Shown in pieces: positions 1 to 10,114 of a stretch of DNA of 46,183 nt (position 1 is its first letter; each line of letters opens with the position of its first letter). The position numbers and the translations under genes were made by a program. This stretch comes from Acidobacteriota bacterium. Its GTDB lineage: Bacteria; Acidobacteriota; Vicinamibacteria; Vicinamibacterales; UBA2999. Location: contig QHWQ01000327.1 in the NCBI GenBank assembly GCA_003222635.1, positions 1 to 46,183 on the forward strand, written 5' to 3'. The notes under the pieces were generated by a model. That model saw only the letters and a list, made by a program, of their open reading frames with translations. It was not told the origin of the DNA and ran no database searches.

Positions 1-828
<828 letters not shown>

Positions 829-935
829 CGCCAATAGTTTGACACAGCTGGGGATGGGTCGAGATCAGCCCTTGGGAATCAGTTAGATACAGGGACTAAC
901 GGACCGCCGACCACGTTCCGATAACAAGTTTGCTT

Positions 936-1163
936 ATGGATCGCCAGACTCTTTCGATCATGAAGGCTTGTGAAGCGGTCGGTGTGAGCCGCCGCACCAT
1001 CTACAACTGGATCTCCGCTGGGAAAGTGGAGTACGTCCGAACCGCGGGCGGGTCGATTCGCATTTTTGCGGATTCCCTGTGGCGCGACAAGGACGCGCGG
1101 CCGGTGACGGCCTCGGCCTCCACGAGCGTGGCGCACGCTGCGACGACTGGGCACTCGGCTTAA
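936..1163 (+). CDS. Small excisionase-type helix-turn-helix DNA-binding protein
   Basis: A 75-residue protein that is almost entirely a MerR/excisionase-like winged HTH (HTH_17 type). It shows the pattern SIMKACEAVGVSRRTIYNWI, then a short wing with GGSIRIFADSLW, followed by a low-complexity Ala/Ser/Thr tail. Such proteins bind DNA and act as small regulators; the target is unknown. ATG at 936 is chosen; TTG at 930 in the same frame would add two residues. It lies head-to-head with the NtrC-type regulator (about 107 bp between starts) and 28 bp ahead of the phosphoacceptor-like peptide, so the two small genes are probably co-transcribed. Nothing nearby suggests a prophage, so a true excisionase role is unlikely. 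Confidence 0.72.
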   Translation: MDRQTLSIMKACEAVGVSRRTIYNWISAGKVEYVRTAGGSIRIFADSLWRDKDARPVTASASTSVAHAATTGHSA

Positions 1164-1191
1164 GCGTCGCGGCGGCAGGGACACCACGCGA

Positions 1192-1407
1192 ATGGATGCT
1201 CCGCTCACGGATCCACAGCTCCGTCTGCTGTTTCACCAGCTGAATAACCAGCTCGGTATCGTGCTCGCGCACGCGGAGCTGCTCGAAGCGAAGGCTCCGG
1301 ACGTGGTGAATCGAGCACGTGCCGAGCAAGTCGTGAAAAGTGTGCTCGACGCCCTTGGTACTGCCAAGGAAATCAGGCGTCGTTCTGAGCCACAAGCAGC
1401 TGCATAA
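1192..1407 (+). CDS. Stand-alone histidine-kinase phosphoacceptor (DHp/HisKA)-like small protein
   Basis: A 71-residue protein whose core FHQLNNQLGIVLAHAELL resembles the H-box helix of HisKA kinases of the HDFNNLLTVI type. The candidate phospho-His is His15. A second predicted helix follows (ARAEQVVKSVLDALGTAKEI), as in a DHp helical hairpin. There is no ATP-binding domain, so it cannot phosphorylate itself; it could be a phosphotransfer or dimerisation partner. An AGGGA at 1177-1181 precedes the ATG by about 10 nt. It follows the HTH gene and sits opposite an NtrC-type receiver, which makes a shared phosphorelay conceivable but unproven. It may instead be a structural mimic that never receives phosphate. 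Confidence 0.6.
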   Translation: MDAPLTDPQLRLLFHQLNNQLGIVLAHAELLEAKAPDVVNRARAEQVVKSVLDALGTAKEIRRRSEPQAAA

Positions 1408-1423
1408 GTTTCATCACGAAACA

Positions 1424-1442
1424 CTCAGATGGCAAATCTGAG
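1424..1442 (+). terminator. Hairpin downstream of the phosphoacceptor-like gene
   Basis: Perfect 7-bp inverted repeat CTCAGAT / ATCTGAG with a 5-nt loop, starting 17 bp after the stop codon at 1407. Only a short T-rich stretch (CCTGTTT) follows, so a strong intrinsic terminator is not assured. Confidence 0.35.
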
Positions 1443-1670
1443 AAGCCTGTTTCAATCGCGAACCACACCCGATATTTGTAATTGATCTCGTCAAGTTATT
1501 GGCGAGCAGACCCTGAGAAACCGTCGATCCGTTGACGATTTGGGTAGTTTGAGACAGCTCCAATCCCAAGCTCAGCTTCACATAAGAGATCGTTAAAGCC
1601 CAATATTTCCAGCGTTTTACGGGCCTACATCTACCGCAAAACCGTCTGCGTCCGAAGCTGCTTGAGATGC

Positions 1671-1686
1671 TTGGTATACCCGTTGC
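1671..1686 (+). promoter_or_regulatory. Possible sigma-54 (-24/-12) promoter
   Basis: TTGG at 1671-1674 and TTGC at 1683-1686 place GG and GC exactly 10 nt apart, the RpoN spacing. The match to the full consensus is partial (TATA follows GG where CACG is preferred). The predicted start of transcription is near 1698, only about 15 nt before the ATG at 1713. Chance occurrence cannot be excluded. Confidence 0.28.
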
Positions 1687-2560
1687 CTATTGCGGGCCCG
1701 GAGGTCACATCCATGCGCCCGCGTTCGCGTTCGGTCAAAGAGAATCCCCGCGTCGTCGCCCACTTGCCTTTCGTGGAGCAGCTTGCCCGCCGGGTCGCCG
1801 CGACCATGCCCCATTCGATCGACATCGGCGATCTGGTCCAGGACGGCGTGATTGGTCTCATCGATGCGGCGCACCGCTTCGACGAATCGCGCGGCATCAA
1901 GTTCGAGACGTTTGCCGAGCGGCGCATCCGCGGCGCGATGATCGACGCGCTCCGCAAGGACGCGTGGCCGCGCGGCGTCCGCCGTCAGCGGCGCGAGCTC
2001 GAAGCGGCGCGCGAGCAGCTGCGGCGCGAGCTGGGATGCGAGCCGTCGCTCGCCGATCTCGCCGCGAAGATGGGATCGGATGAAAAGCGTCTCGGCCGTA
2101 CCATCGTTCGCATCAACGCCATCGAGTCGACCTCCCCGCTGGCCAAGGCCGAGAACCACGACGAGTCGACGCTGCCCGCGGCGCTCATTCCCTCCGAGCC
2201 GGAGCAGCCGGACACGGCCTACGAGAAATCAGAAACCAAAGATCGCATCCGCGCGGCGATTGAATCGCTTCCCGCGCGCGAGCAGAAAGTCATCGGGCTC
2301 TACTACTACCAGGAAGCCACGATGAAGCAGATCGGCGCCGAAATCGGCGTCAACGAGTCTCGGGTATCGCAGCTTCATGCGCGTGCGATTCGACGTCTCC
2401 GCGATGCGCTGGCCGGATCAATGCCGGCGGCTGAAGTCGCGAAGGCGATGCGCACGGCGATACTTGAGTTCCAGCAGAAGCCGCGGATGGCGAAGGCGAC
2501 GCTCGACAGCGTGCCCGCCTCCGCGACAGCTTCGGCGGGGAAGCCGGCGGTGGTGGTCGA

Positions 2561-4027
<1,467 letters not shown>

Positions 4028-4195
4028 GAAGACGCCTTCACGGACCGCCTCGAACAGCCGCGCGAACGCGTCTGCACGGGTTTGCGCAGCTGCTGGATGG
4101 GATGTTTTTGCGATGAATCAATGGTAGCCGCGGTTGCACCGGGCACACAAGAAACAGCGCAACAACGCCGATAAGAGAAAAGACCCAACGGCTCT

Positions 4196-5359
4196 ATGCG
4201 CATTTTTGGACGGCACGACGCCTTTCTGATTGGCGGCCTCGCGATCGCCGTGTTCGTCGTGTCGTCGCGTCCCCTCGGCGAGCTCCTCGATCGGGCGCGC
4301 GAAATCGACCATAGCCGCGGCTTGCAGCTCGTGCCCGCGCTCTTCATCCTCGCCGTAGTCTTCCTGGTGAATCAGGTCCGCAAGCGCGAAGAGATGCGCA
4401 TCGAGGCGGCGCAGGCGACCTCGCGCGTCGCGGAGATGGGGCGGCTCGTCGCATTCGGCCAGGCGCTGGCGCGTGCGCTCGACGGCGACTCGATTCGCGC
4501 GGCGACGACCGAGCACCTGCCGATCATTGCGCCGGGGCGCGACGTCTGGGCGATGTTCCGCACGACCGGCGACTGGATTCCCTTGACGCCCGTGAGTGAA
4601 GAGGTGCATCCGATGCTCGAGCGCGCGGCATCACGCGCCATCGCCGATCCGGGCGCATCTACCGATGCCGAAGGCGACTCCTCGTACTGCTTCCCGATGG
4701 TCGTCGGCGGTACCGCGATTGGCGCCATCGGTGTGTCGGCGAATCCACCGCTGACCGATGCCCAGCGAAGCGTGCTGACGGCCGCCGCCGCACTGCTCGG
4801 CGCGTCGGTGAAGAACGCGGAGCTCTTCAACGAGGCACACGAGAACAGCGTTCGCGATGCGCTGACCGGCTGCTTCAACCGCCGCCACTCGATGGAGGTC
4901 GTGGACGCCGAGCTCCGGCGGGCGCGCCGGACGCGCGGTACCTTCTCGGTTGTCATGTTCGACCTCGATCACTTCAAGGCGATCAACGATCGCTTCGGCC
5001 ATCTCTGCGGCGACGCGGTCCTCGCGCAGGTCGGGCACCGGATGAAAGCGGTGCTGCGCGTCAGTGACATAAAGTCCCGCTGGGGCGGCGAGGAATTCCT
5101 GGCGCTGCTTCCCGAGACGCCGGTCACCGGCGCGCGTCGCGTCGTTGAAACGCTGCGCCAGGATCTGGAGCAGCACCCCGTCCTGTGGAACGGCCACACG
5201 GTCGTCATCACCGCCAGCTTCGGGATCGCGGAAGTCATGCCCGGCGAGACGGACGCACGTGCCGTCATCGGCCGGGCGGATGCTGCGCTGTATCAAGCCA
5301 AACAGGACGGACGGAACCGCGTCGAGGTGGCTGAGTTGTCCGTCTCACAAGGCGTGTGA
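4196..5359 (+). CDS. Membrane-anchored GAF-GGDEF diguanylate cyclase
   Basis: Makes cyclic di-GMP from two GTP. Two hydrophobic helices lie near residues 8-24 and 46-60. A GAF-like sensor region spans about 75-215 and contains Cys in SSYCFPMVVGGTAIG. The GGDEF domain covers about 222-380, with the metal-binding segment FDLDHFKAINDRFGH and the active-site loop GGEEF at 297-301. The inhibitory I-site is intact: RVSD at 288-291 lies five residues before GGEEF, so product feedback is expected. The gene is divergent from the hybrid kinase with a very short gap. The EamA transporter begins 22 bp downstream and is probably co-transcribed. Confidence 0.92.
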   Translation: MRIFGRHDAFLIGGLAIAVFVVSSRPLGELLDRAREIDHSRGLQLVPALFILAVVFLVNQVRKREEMRIEAAQATSRVAEMGRLVAFGQALARALDGDSIRAATTEHLPIIAPGRDVWAMFRTTGDWIPLTPVSEEVHPMLERAASRAIADPGASTDAEGDSSYCFPMVVGGTAIGAIGVSANPPLTDAQRSVLTAAAALLGASVKNAELFNEAHENSVRDALTGCFNRRHSMEVVDAELRRARRTRGTFSVVMFDLDHFKAINDRFGHLCGDAVLAQVGHRMKAVLRVSDIKSRWGGEEFLALLPETPVTGARRVVETLRQDLEQHPVLWNGHTVVITASFGIAEVMPGETDARAVIGRADAALYQAKQDGRNRVEVAELSVSQGV

Positions 5360-5381
5360 GGTTGTCGGGTACTCTGTACGG

Positions 5382-6326
5382 GTGACGGCCGGTACGGCTC
5401 CCCGCACAATTCGCAACGCCTACATCGCGTGGATTGCGGTGTGCGTGCTGTGGGGCACCACGTACCTCGGCATCCGCATCGCGCTCGAAACGATTCCACC
5501 CGGACTTGTCGGCGGTCTCCGCTACACCGCGGCGGGCACTCTGCTGCTGGCGATCCTCGCGTCACGCGGCGAAGGGGTCGTCCCGCGCTCGCAGTGGCTC
5601 GGCCTCGCGTTCATCGGCTTCCTCACGATCTGCATCGGCAACGGCGGCGTCATCTGGGCGGAGCAGTGGGTGCCGAGCGGCATTGCGGCGGTCACCGTCG
5701 CGACCGTTCCATTCTGGATGATCGGCGTCGACGCGTTCAGGCGCGACGGCGATCCGTTAACGGGTCGTCTCGTCGCGGGTCTGCTGATCGGCTTTGCCGG
5801 CATCCTGCTGCTCGTCTGGCGGGATATCACCGCCGGAGGCGGAGCCGCTCATCAACACCTGCTCGGGATGATCGCGCTGCAGATCGCCTGCGTTGGCTGG
5901 GCGCTCGGGTCGTCGCTCTCCCGCCGCCACGCACGCAAGGAAAACGTGCTGTCCGCGGCCGCGTTGCAGATGCTGTTCGGCGGCATCTTCATGCTCGCCG
6001 CCGCGACCGCGGGCGGTGAATGGGGCCGCGTGACGTTCAACACACGCACTCTGCTGGCGGAGATCTATCTGACGATCGTCGGCTCGATCATCGGATACAC
6101 GGCCTACACGTACGCGCTCCGCTATCTGCCGACCGCGACCGTGTCGCTCTACGCGTACGCCAACCCGGTGATTGCAATCGTGCTGGGCGCACTGCTCGTG
6201 GGCGAGCCGTTTGGCCCGCGCGTGATCATCGCGTCACTGATGGTGTTGACCGGGTCCGCGCTGGTACAGTGGAGAGAGAAAAAGAAAGCGGCGGAGGCCG
6301 CCGACGGGCAGCACGCCGCCGCTTGA
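5382..6326 (+). CDS. EamA/DMT-family membrane transporter
   Basis: Ten-helix inner-membrane exporter of the drug/metabolite transporter superfamily, 314 residues, made of two EamA repeats (about residues 10-140 and 160-295). The first repeat shows WGTTYLGIRIALETIPP, the second ends with VSLYAYANPVIAIVLGALLVGE, both typical of the YdcZ/RhaT-like EamA group. The substrate cannot be predicted. GTG 5382 is taken as start because the frame upstream lies in the end of the cyclase gene and this start gives MTAGTAPRTIRNAYIAW directly ahead of helix 1. The ribosome site is weak. The C-terminal tail is charged and Ala-rich. Confidence 0.88.
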   Translation: MTAGTAPRTIRNAYIAWIAVCVLWGTTYLGIRIALETIPPGLVGGLRYTAAGTLLLAILASRGEGVVPRSQWLGLAFIGFLTICIGNGGVIWAEQWVPSGIAAVTVATVPFWMIGVDAFRRDGDPLTGRLVAGLLIGFAGILLLVWRDITAGGGAAHQHLLGMIALQIACVGWALGSSLSRRHARKENVLSAAALQMLFGGIFMLAAATAGGEWGRVTFNTRTLLAEIYLTIVGSIIGYTAYTYALRYLPTATVSLYAYANPVIAIVLGALLVGEPFGPRVIIASLMVLTGSALVQWREKKKAAEAADGQHAAA

Positions 6327-6350
6327 GATCCCGCCTTCGGGCGGGGAAGC

Positions 6351-6500
6351 TCAGACGACTCGACGCCCGCTCACCAGCCGCACCAGGAACAGCACGACGG
6401 CGATGACGAGCAGAACCCAAATGAAGTTACCCAGCGTGTAACCACTGACCATTCCCAACAGCCAGAGAACGATCAGAATAATCGCAATGGTCTCGAGCAC
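6351..6500 (-). CDS. Small two-helix membrane protein, lmo0937/DUF5670 type
   Basis: A 49-residue protein that is essentially two transmembrane helices (VLETIAIILIVLWLLGMVSG and NFIWVLLVIAVVLFLVRLV) ending in a basic GRR. This matches the lmo0937/DUF5670 family of tiny membrane proteins of unknown function, often linked to envelope stress. GTG 6500 is the start: AGGAGGG (complement of 6508-6514) lies 7 nt upstream. It converges with the EamA gene, 24 bp apart. Confidence 0.8.
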   Translation of the reverse strand: MLETIAIILIVLWLLGMVSGYTLGNFIWVLLVIAVVLFLVRLVSGRRVV

Positions 6501-6559
6501 GTTCAAACCCTCCTCACAGCAGTGCTGTGCCTCAAAGCCTCGATGGTAAAGGCTGCAAC

Positions 6560-7207
6560 ATGGGTACCGCGACACGCGTGATCGCAGCCGCATTGCTCGT
6601 GCTCGGCAGTACTGCCGCGCCGGCGCGCGCGCAAACCGGCGATGTCGTGCAGTTTTTCGCCGGCGCTGCGCTTGGGCTCGGGCTCCACGAGAGCGGCCAT
6701 CTGCTTTTTGATGAGGCGTTCGGCGCGGAACCGGCAGTGCGGAAAGTCTCCGCCGGTTTCATCCCGTTCTTCGCAATCACACATGAGCCTGTGACCCCGG
6801 TGGAGGAATTTACGATTTCGTCGGCCGGGTTCTGGGTGCAGCACGCAGGAGATGAATTCCTGCTCTCACACCGGCCGAATCTTCGCCACGAGCACGCGCC
6901 GTTCGCGAAGGGCCTGCTCGCGTTCAACGTGCTGACCTCCGTGATGTACGCAGGCACCGCGTTCGTTCAACATGGACCCGTCGAGCGCGATACGCTCGGC
7001 ATGGCGGTGTCGGCGGATATCGCAGAGCCGTGGATCGGCGCGACCATTCTTGCGCCGGCGCTGCTCGATGGCGCGAGATACTATCGACCGCAATCGCGCA
7101 CGCTGCGCTGGGCCAGCCGCGGCGCAAAAGTCGCCGGCGCACTCCTGCTGCTGAAAGCGGCTAGGACGGAAGAGGCCCGAGCGCAAACGTCATCGTCCCC
7201 TCGATGA
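6560..7207 (+). CDS. Uncharacterised membrane protein with HExGH and LDG motifs
   Basis: A 215-residue protein of unknown function. An N-terminal signal or anchor (RVIAAALLVLGSTAAPARA) is followed by a hydrophobic stretch containing GLGLHESGHLLFDEAFG, a perfect HExxH zinc-protease motif of the HExGH type. Near the C-terminus, ILAPALLDGARYYRP carries LDG, the second zinc-ligand motif of site-2 (M50) proteases. Several intervening segments are hydrophobic (NVLTSVMYAGTAF). This arrangement resembles an M50-like intramembrane metallopeptidase, but it is short and I do not recognise the family. ATG 6560 is chosen because it begins the signal sequence. The end overlaps the fabZ-like gene by 47 bp tail-to-tail. 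Confidence 0.6.
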   Translation: MGTATRVIAAALLVLGSTAAPARAQTGDVVQFFAGAALGLGLHESGHLLFDEAFGAEPAVRKVSAGFIPFFAITHEPVTPVEEFTISSAGFWVQHAGDEFLLSHRPNLRHEHAPFAKGLLAFNVLTSVMYAGTAFVQHGPVERDTLGMAVSADIAEPWIGATILAPALLDGARYYRPQSRTLRWASRGAKVAGALLLLKAARTEEARAQTSSSPR

Positions 7208-7613
7208 CGATGCGGCCGTCGACGCGCGCGACGCCTTCGAGCTGACCCATACGGCTGCGCAGCCGCTTCACGCGCGCTTCGATCTCGACGACGTCGCCGG
7301 GGTGCACCGAACGGCGATAGCGGACGCGATCGATGCCCATGAAGAAGATCAGCTTTTCGCGATTCTCGGGCTTGGAGAGAATCAGGATGGCGCCGACCTG
7401 CGCCACCGCCTCGGTGAGGATGGTCGGCGGCAGCGCGGGCGTCCCCGCGGGCGGGCGCGACAGGTAGCGTTCGTTCAGCGAGACGTTTTTGATGCCCACG
7501 ATGCGTTTGTCCGGTTCGAGCTCGGTAATGCGATCAACGAGTAGGAACGGATAGCGGTGAGGGATGATGCGCTCGATTGCGCTGTAGTCGAGCGGCAACG
7601 ACAGGGACTCCAT
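7161..7613 (-). CDS. FabZ-like 3-hydroxyacyl-ACP dehydratase (variant signature)
   Basis: Hot-dog-fold dehydratase of about 150 residues, the usual FabZ length. It would remove water from 3-hydroxyacyl-ACP in fatty acid synthesis. The N-terminal IERIIPHRYPFLLVDRITEL holds the catalytic His, and LTEAVAQVGAIL holds the catalytic Glu. FFMGIDRVRYRRSVHPGDVV and the C-terminal EGTMTFAL are typical. Oddity: the usual GHFPGxPxMPG segment reads SRPPAGTPALPP, so the HFPG signature is lost while length is kept. It may be a paralogue with another acyl-ACP substrate rather than the housekeeping FabZ. ATG 7613 is chosen; an upstream in-frame start at 7643 would almost touch the divergent phosphatase gene. 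Confidence 0.82.
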   Translation of the reverse strand: MESLSLPLDYSAIERIIPHRYPFLLVDRITELEPDKRIVGIKNVSLNERYLSRPPAGTPALPPTILTEAVAQVGAILILSKPENREKLIFFMGIDRVRYRRSVHPGDVVEIEARVKRLRSRMGQLEGVARVDGRIVIEGTMTFALGPLPS

Positions 7614-7627
7614 CGGGGACCGTTCAG

Positions 7628-7633
7628 TATAAT
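7628..7633 (+). promoter_or_regulatory. Candidate -10 box (TATAAT) for the GAF-GAF-PP2C gene
   Basis: A perfect TATAAT in a GC-rich context, ending 17 nt before the ATG at 7651. No good -35 hexamer is visible at 16-18 bp. If used, the 5' leader would be only about 11 nt, consistent with the absence of a ribosome-binding site. Confidence 0.35.
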
Positions 7634-7650
7634 CCGCGTCCAACGAACAG

Positions 7651-9438
7651 ATGAGTGATCAGCCACTGCCGCCACCGGTCGCGCCCGCTCGTCCCGCCAC
7701 CGACACCGAGCTGCTCTCCACGCTCTTCGAGCTCGGACGAGAGGTCACGTCGGTGCTCGACCTGGCGGAGCTGCTCGAGAAGATCCCGCAGCTGATCGCG
7801 CGCCTCACCCGGTTCAGCGCGTTCGCGGTGTATCTCCTCGACGAGACGCGCCAGGAGCTGCACATCGCGTACGCGGTCGGCTATCCGCAGGAAGTGGTGC
7901 GTGCACTTCGCCTGAAAGTCGGGCAGGGCGTCGTCGGCGCGTCGGTCGAACAGGGCCGCCCGATTCTCGTCAACGACATCTCGAAAGAGCCGCGGTTCGT
8001 CGGTCCGCTGCGCAGCATGGTGTCGCAGCTCGCCGTGCCGATGCGCCGCAAAGGGCGCGTCATCGGCGCGCTGAACCTGCTCAGCGAGCACAGCGGCGCA
8101 TTCACCGATCAGGACGAAGTACTGCTGCGGCAGTTCGCGGCGCACGTCGCGGTGGCGATCGAGAACGCGCGCCTGTTCCGGACGGAACGCCACTATGCCG
8201 AGACGCTGGAGACGCTCGCGGAGATCGGCCGCGAGGTGTCGTCGATCCTCGACCTCGACGTCCTGCTCACGCGTATCGCCAGCCTGACCAAGCGCGTGGT
8301 GGACTACCGCACGTTTGGCATCCTGCTCCTCAACGACGACACCAACACGCTCGAGATGAAGCTGGCCGTCCGCTACGGCGAGGAGAATGCGGCGAAGAAC
8401 ATCAAGGTCGGCGAAGGTCTCGTCGGGTGGGCGGCGCTGCACAAGGAGGCGCTGCTCGTGTCCGACGTGTCGAAGGATCCGCGCTACATCAACCTCGTCG
8501 AGGACGTCAGGTCCGAGCTCGTCATCCCGATGCTCATCAAGGAGCGCTGCATCGGCGTGTTCGATCTGGAGAGCCCGGAGCTGAACGCGTTCACCAAGGA
8601 CAACAAGGAGCTGTTGACGCTGCTGGCGAGCCAGGCGGCGGTCGCCATCGAGAACGCGCGCCTCTACGAGGAGGTGCGGCGCAACGAGGAGCGCATCGAG
8701 AAGGAGCTGCGCTTCGCGCAGCGGGTGCAGGCGGCGCTGCTGCCGAGCGAACCGCCGACGAGGCTTCGCAACGCCGACGTCGCCGGGCGCTTTGCGCCGG
8801 CATACGAGCTCGGAGGCGACCTCCACGATTTCATCGCGCCCGAGCCGAACAGCCTCGTCGTCGCCGTCGGCGACGTCTCGGGGAAAGGCGCGCCGGCCGC
8901 GCTCTACAGCGCGTTTGCCGCGGAGCTCGTGCGGTCGCGCACCGTGCGGCGACGCTACACGCCGGACAAGTTCAGCGTCGCGGGCGTGCTGCAGTCGATG
9001 AACACCATCCTGCACGACCGTCAGCTCGAGGAGTACTACTGCACGCTCTGCTATTCGTTCTTCGATTTCAAGCGCCGCGCGGTGACCATCTCCAACTCCG
9101 GCCTGCCGTATCCGGTGCGTTGTTCGGGCGAGGAATGCGGGCAGATCGAGCTGCCCGGAGTGCCGCTCGGCTCGTTCTCAGGCGTGACCTATGACGAGGT
9201 GACGATTCCGCTCGCTGCGGGCGACGTGTACGTCTTCTGCACGGACGGCATCTTCGAGGCGATGAGCGTGGACGGGAAGGAATTCGGCGCGGCGCGGCTC
9301 TGTGATGTGGTGAACGCGAACCGGAAGGGGACCGCGCGCGAGATCGTCGACGCCATCTTCGACGCGGTCATCACGTTCAGAGGAACGGTGCCGCAGGCAG
9401 ACGATATGACTGCTGTCGCAGTCAAAATTACTGCCTAA
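7651..9438 (+). CDS. GAF-GAF-PP2C (SpoIIE/RsbU-type) serine phosphatase
   Basis: Cytoplasmic signalling phosphatase of 595 residues. Two GAF domains (about 25-180 and 190-345) each end in the same AAVAIENARL-type helix, then a short coiled linker leads to a PP2C/SpoIIE domain (about 370-595). Metal-binding acidic residues are seen in YELGGDLHDF, VAVGDVSGKGAPAAL, VYVFCTDGIFEAM and ADDMTAVAVKI. Enzymes of this class dephosphorylate anti-sigma-factor antagonists or related partners in response to ligands bound by the GAF domains. No partner-switch antagonist or anti-sigma gene lies next to it. The gene is divergent from fabZ; ATG 7651 has no clear ribosome site but a TATAAT lies just upstream. 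Confidence 0.92.
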   Translation: MSDQPLPPPVAPARPATDTELLSTLFELGREVTSVLDLAELLEKIPQLIARLTRFSAFAVYLLDETRQELHIAYAVGYPQEVVRALRLKVGQGVVGASVEQGRPILVNDISKEPRFVGPLRSMVSQLAVPMRRKGRVIGALNLLSEHSGAFTDQDEVLLRQFAAHVAVAIENARLFRTERHYAETLETLAEIGREVSSILDLDVLLTRIASLTKRVVDYRTFGILLLNDDTNTLEMKLAVRYGEENAAKNIKVGEGLVGWAALHKEALLVSDVSKDPRYINLVEDVRSELVIPMLIKERCIGVFDLESPELNAFTKDNKELLTLLASQAAVAIENARLYEEVRRNEERIEKELRFAQRVQAALLPSEPPTRLRNADVAGRFAPAYELGGDLHDFIAPEPNSLVVAVGDVSGKGAPAALYSAFAAELVRSRTVRRRYTPDKFSVAGVLQSMNTILHDRQLEEYYCTLCYSFFDFKRRAVTISNSGLPYPVRCSGEECGQIELPGVPLGSFSGVTYDEVTIPLAAGDVYVFCTDGIFEAMSVDGKEFGAARLCDVVNANRKGTAREIVDAIFDAVITFRGTVPQADDMTAVAVKITA

Positions 9439-9462
9439 ACGCTCGAAACGGTTCGAACGACC

Positions 9463-9816
9463 TCAGTACTTGATCTTGCGGTTCTCTTCGTCGAGGTGCA
9501 GGCCAATCGACTGACCACCGAACGCGGCCACCTCCTGCACGCGTCCCCTCACGTTGACGCGGGTGCCGGTTGACGGCACGCGGCCCGAGTGGCCGATCAC
9601 CGTGATCTGCCCGGTCCCGTCATCCACGCTGTAGAACTGGAATGGCACGAGCGGCACGCCCCAGCTGCGCGTGACGACGCCCTTGACGGTCACGGATTTG
9701 TTGTAGAACCTCGCGGGTTGATCCTTCAACTGCGCGACGTGGACGCTGCGCACGGCGCAGCCTGAAATGAGAAGCGCGCCGAGAAGCGCGAGCACGAGAC
9801 GCGGAGTCTTCACCAT
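9463..9816 (-). CDS. Small lipoprotein with OB-fold-like domain
   Basis: A 117-residue lipoprotein: a basic start, hydrophobic core and lipobox LLISGC place an acylated Cys near residue 20, so it should sit in the cell envelope. The mature part (KSVTVKGVVTRSWGVPL, FYSVDDGTGQITVIG, TRVNVRGRVQEVA) has the strand pattern of a nucleic-acid or ligand-binding OB fold, as in tRNA_anti-like envelope proteins. The function is unknown. ATG 9816 is chosen because GGGGGA lies 8 nt upstream; an ATG at 9837 is in frame but lacks a site. It converges with the phosphatase gene, 24 bp apart. Confidence 0.75.
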   Translation of the reverse strand: MVKTPRLVLALLGALLISGCAVRSVHVAQLKDQPARFYNKSVTVKGVVTRSWGVPLVPFQFYSVDDGTGQITVIGHSGRVPSTGTRVNVRGRVQEVAAFGGQSIGLHLDEENRKIKY

Positions 9817-10114
9817 TGCTGCAATCCCCCAAAGCAAACGGTCGCGACCGGGTCGTGAACAAAACAGCCGGAATGCGGCGATGCCAGCGCCTGCCTGAAG
9901 TTACGCATCCCGGTGACCCGGCGCGACCGTCTCGAGGTGGTTCAAAACATGTGCCCGGCTGAAAGCCGGAAATCGGCTAAGAAACTCGGCACCGAAGGAT
10001 TGAGTGTCCGCGGCAGGTGTCAGGGATCAGGTTTCAGGTTTCAGACGTGGTCCAGGTAAGAGGGCATAGGTATCAGCTGAGTTGCGCCTGAGACCTAGAC
10101 CCCGCCTGAAACCT
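9817..10114. other. 298-bp non-coding region with palindromes and period-7 repeats
   Basis: No coding sequence seen. It contains a 12-bp perfect palindrome (CGGTCGCGACCG), a CCGGCT/AGCCGG hairpin, and at its right end period-7 tandem repeats with an opposing copy. I compared it by eye with cyclic di-GMP, cobalamin and SAM riboswitch signatures and found no match. Confidence 0.4.
10014..10044. repeat. Period-7 tandem repeat (CAGGTTT-like units)
   Basis: Four 7-nt units plus three bases: CAGGTGT, CAGGGAT, CAGGTTT, CAGGTTT, CAG. The opposing sequence CCTGAAACCT at 10105-10114 is the exact reverse complement of AGGTTTCAGG at 10029-10038, so the repeat can pair across the gap. A related cluster lies at 11361-11392. 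Confidence 0.75.

Larger units (their letters stand above)
1408..1712. other. 305-bp non-coding gap before the sigma-factor gene
   Basis: No convincing coding sequence is visible. The stretch is clearly less GC-rich than its neighbours. It contains the small hairpin at 1424-1442 near its start and a possible -24/-12 promoter at 1671-1686, followed by a GGAGG ribosome site at 1700-1704. It probably holds the 3' end of the small-gene transcript and the promoter of the sigma-factor gene. Confidence 0.5.

Noticed and set aside
936-1163. Prophage or integrative-element excisionase
   Set aside because: No integrase, attachment repeats or phage genes are nearby; small HTH_17 proteins are common chromosomal regulators.
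5145-5381. N-terminal extension of the EamA transporter into the cyclase gene
   Set aside because: The extension is the out-of-frame shadow of the GGDEF domain; GTG 5382 gives a normal family N-terminus.
7624-9015. 463-codon open frame opposite the GAF-GAF-PP2C gene
   Set aside because: Composition typical of an antisense frame; the plus-strand protein is strongly conserved.
9838-10013. Riboswitch upstream of the lipoprotein gene
   Set aside because: Some hairpins are present but the sequence does not match, by eye, the conserved cores of cyclic di-GMP, cobalamin or SAM riboswitches.
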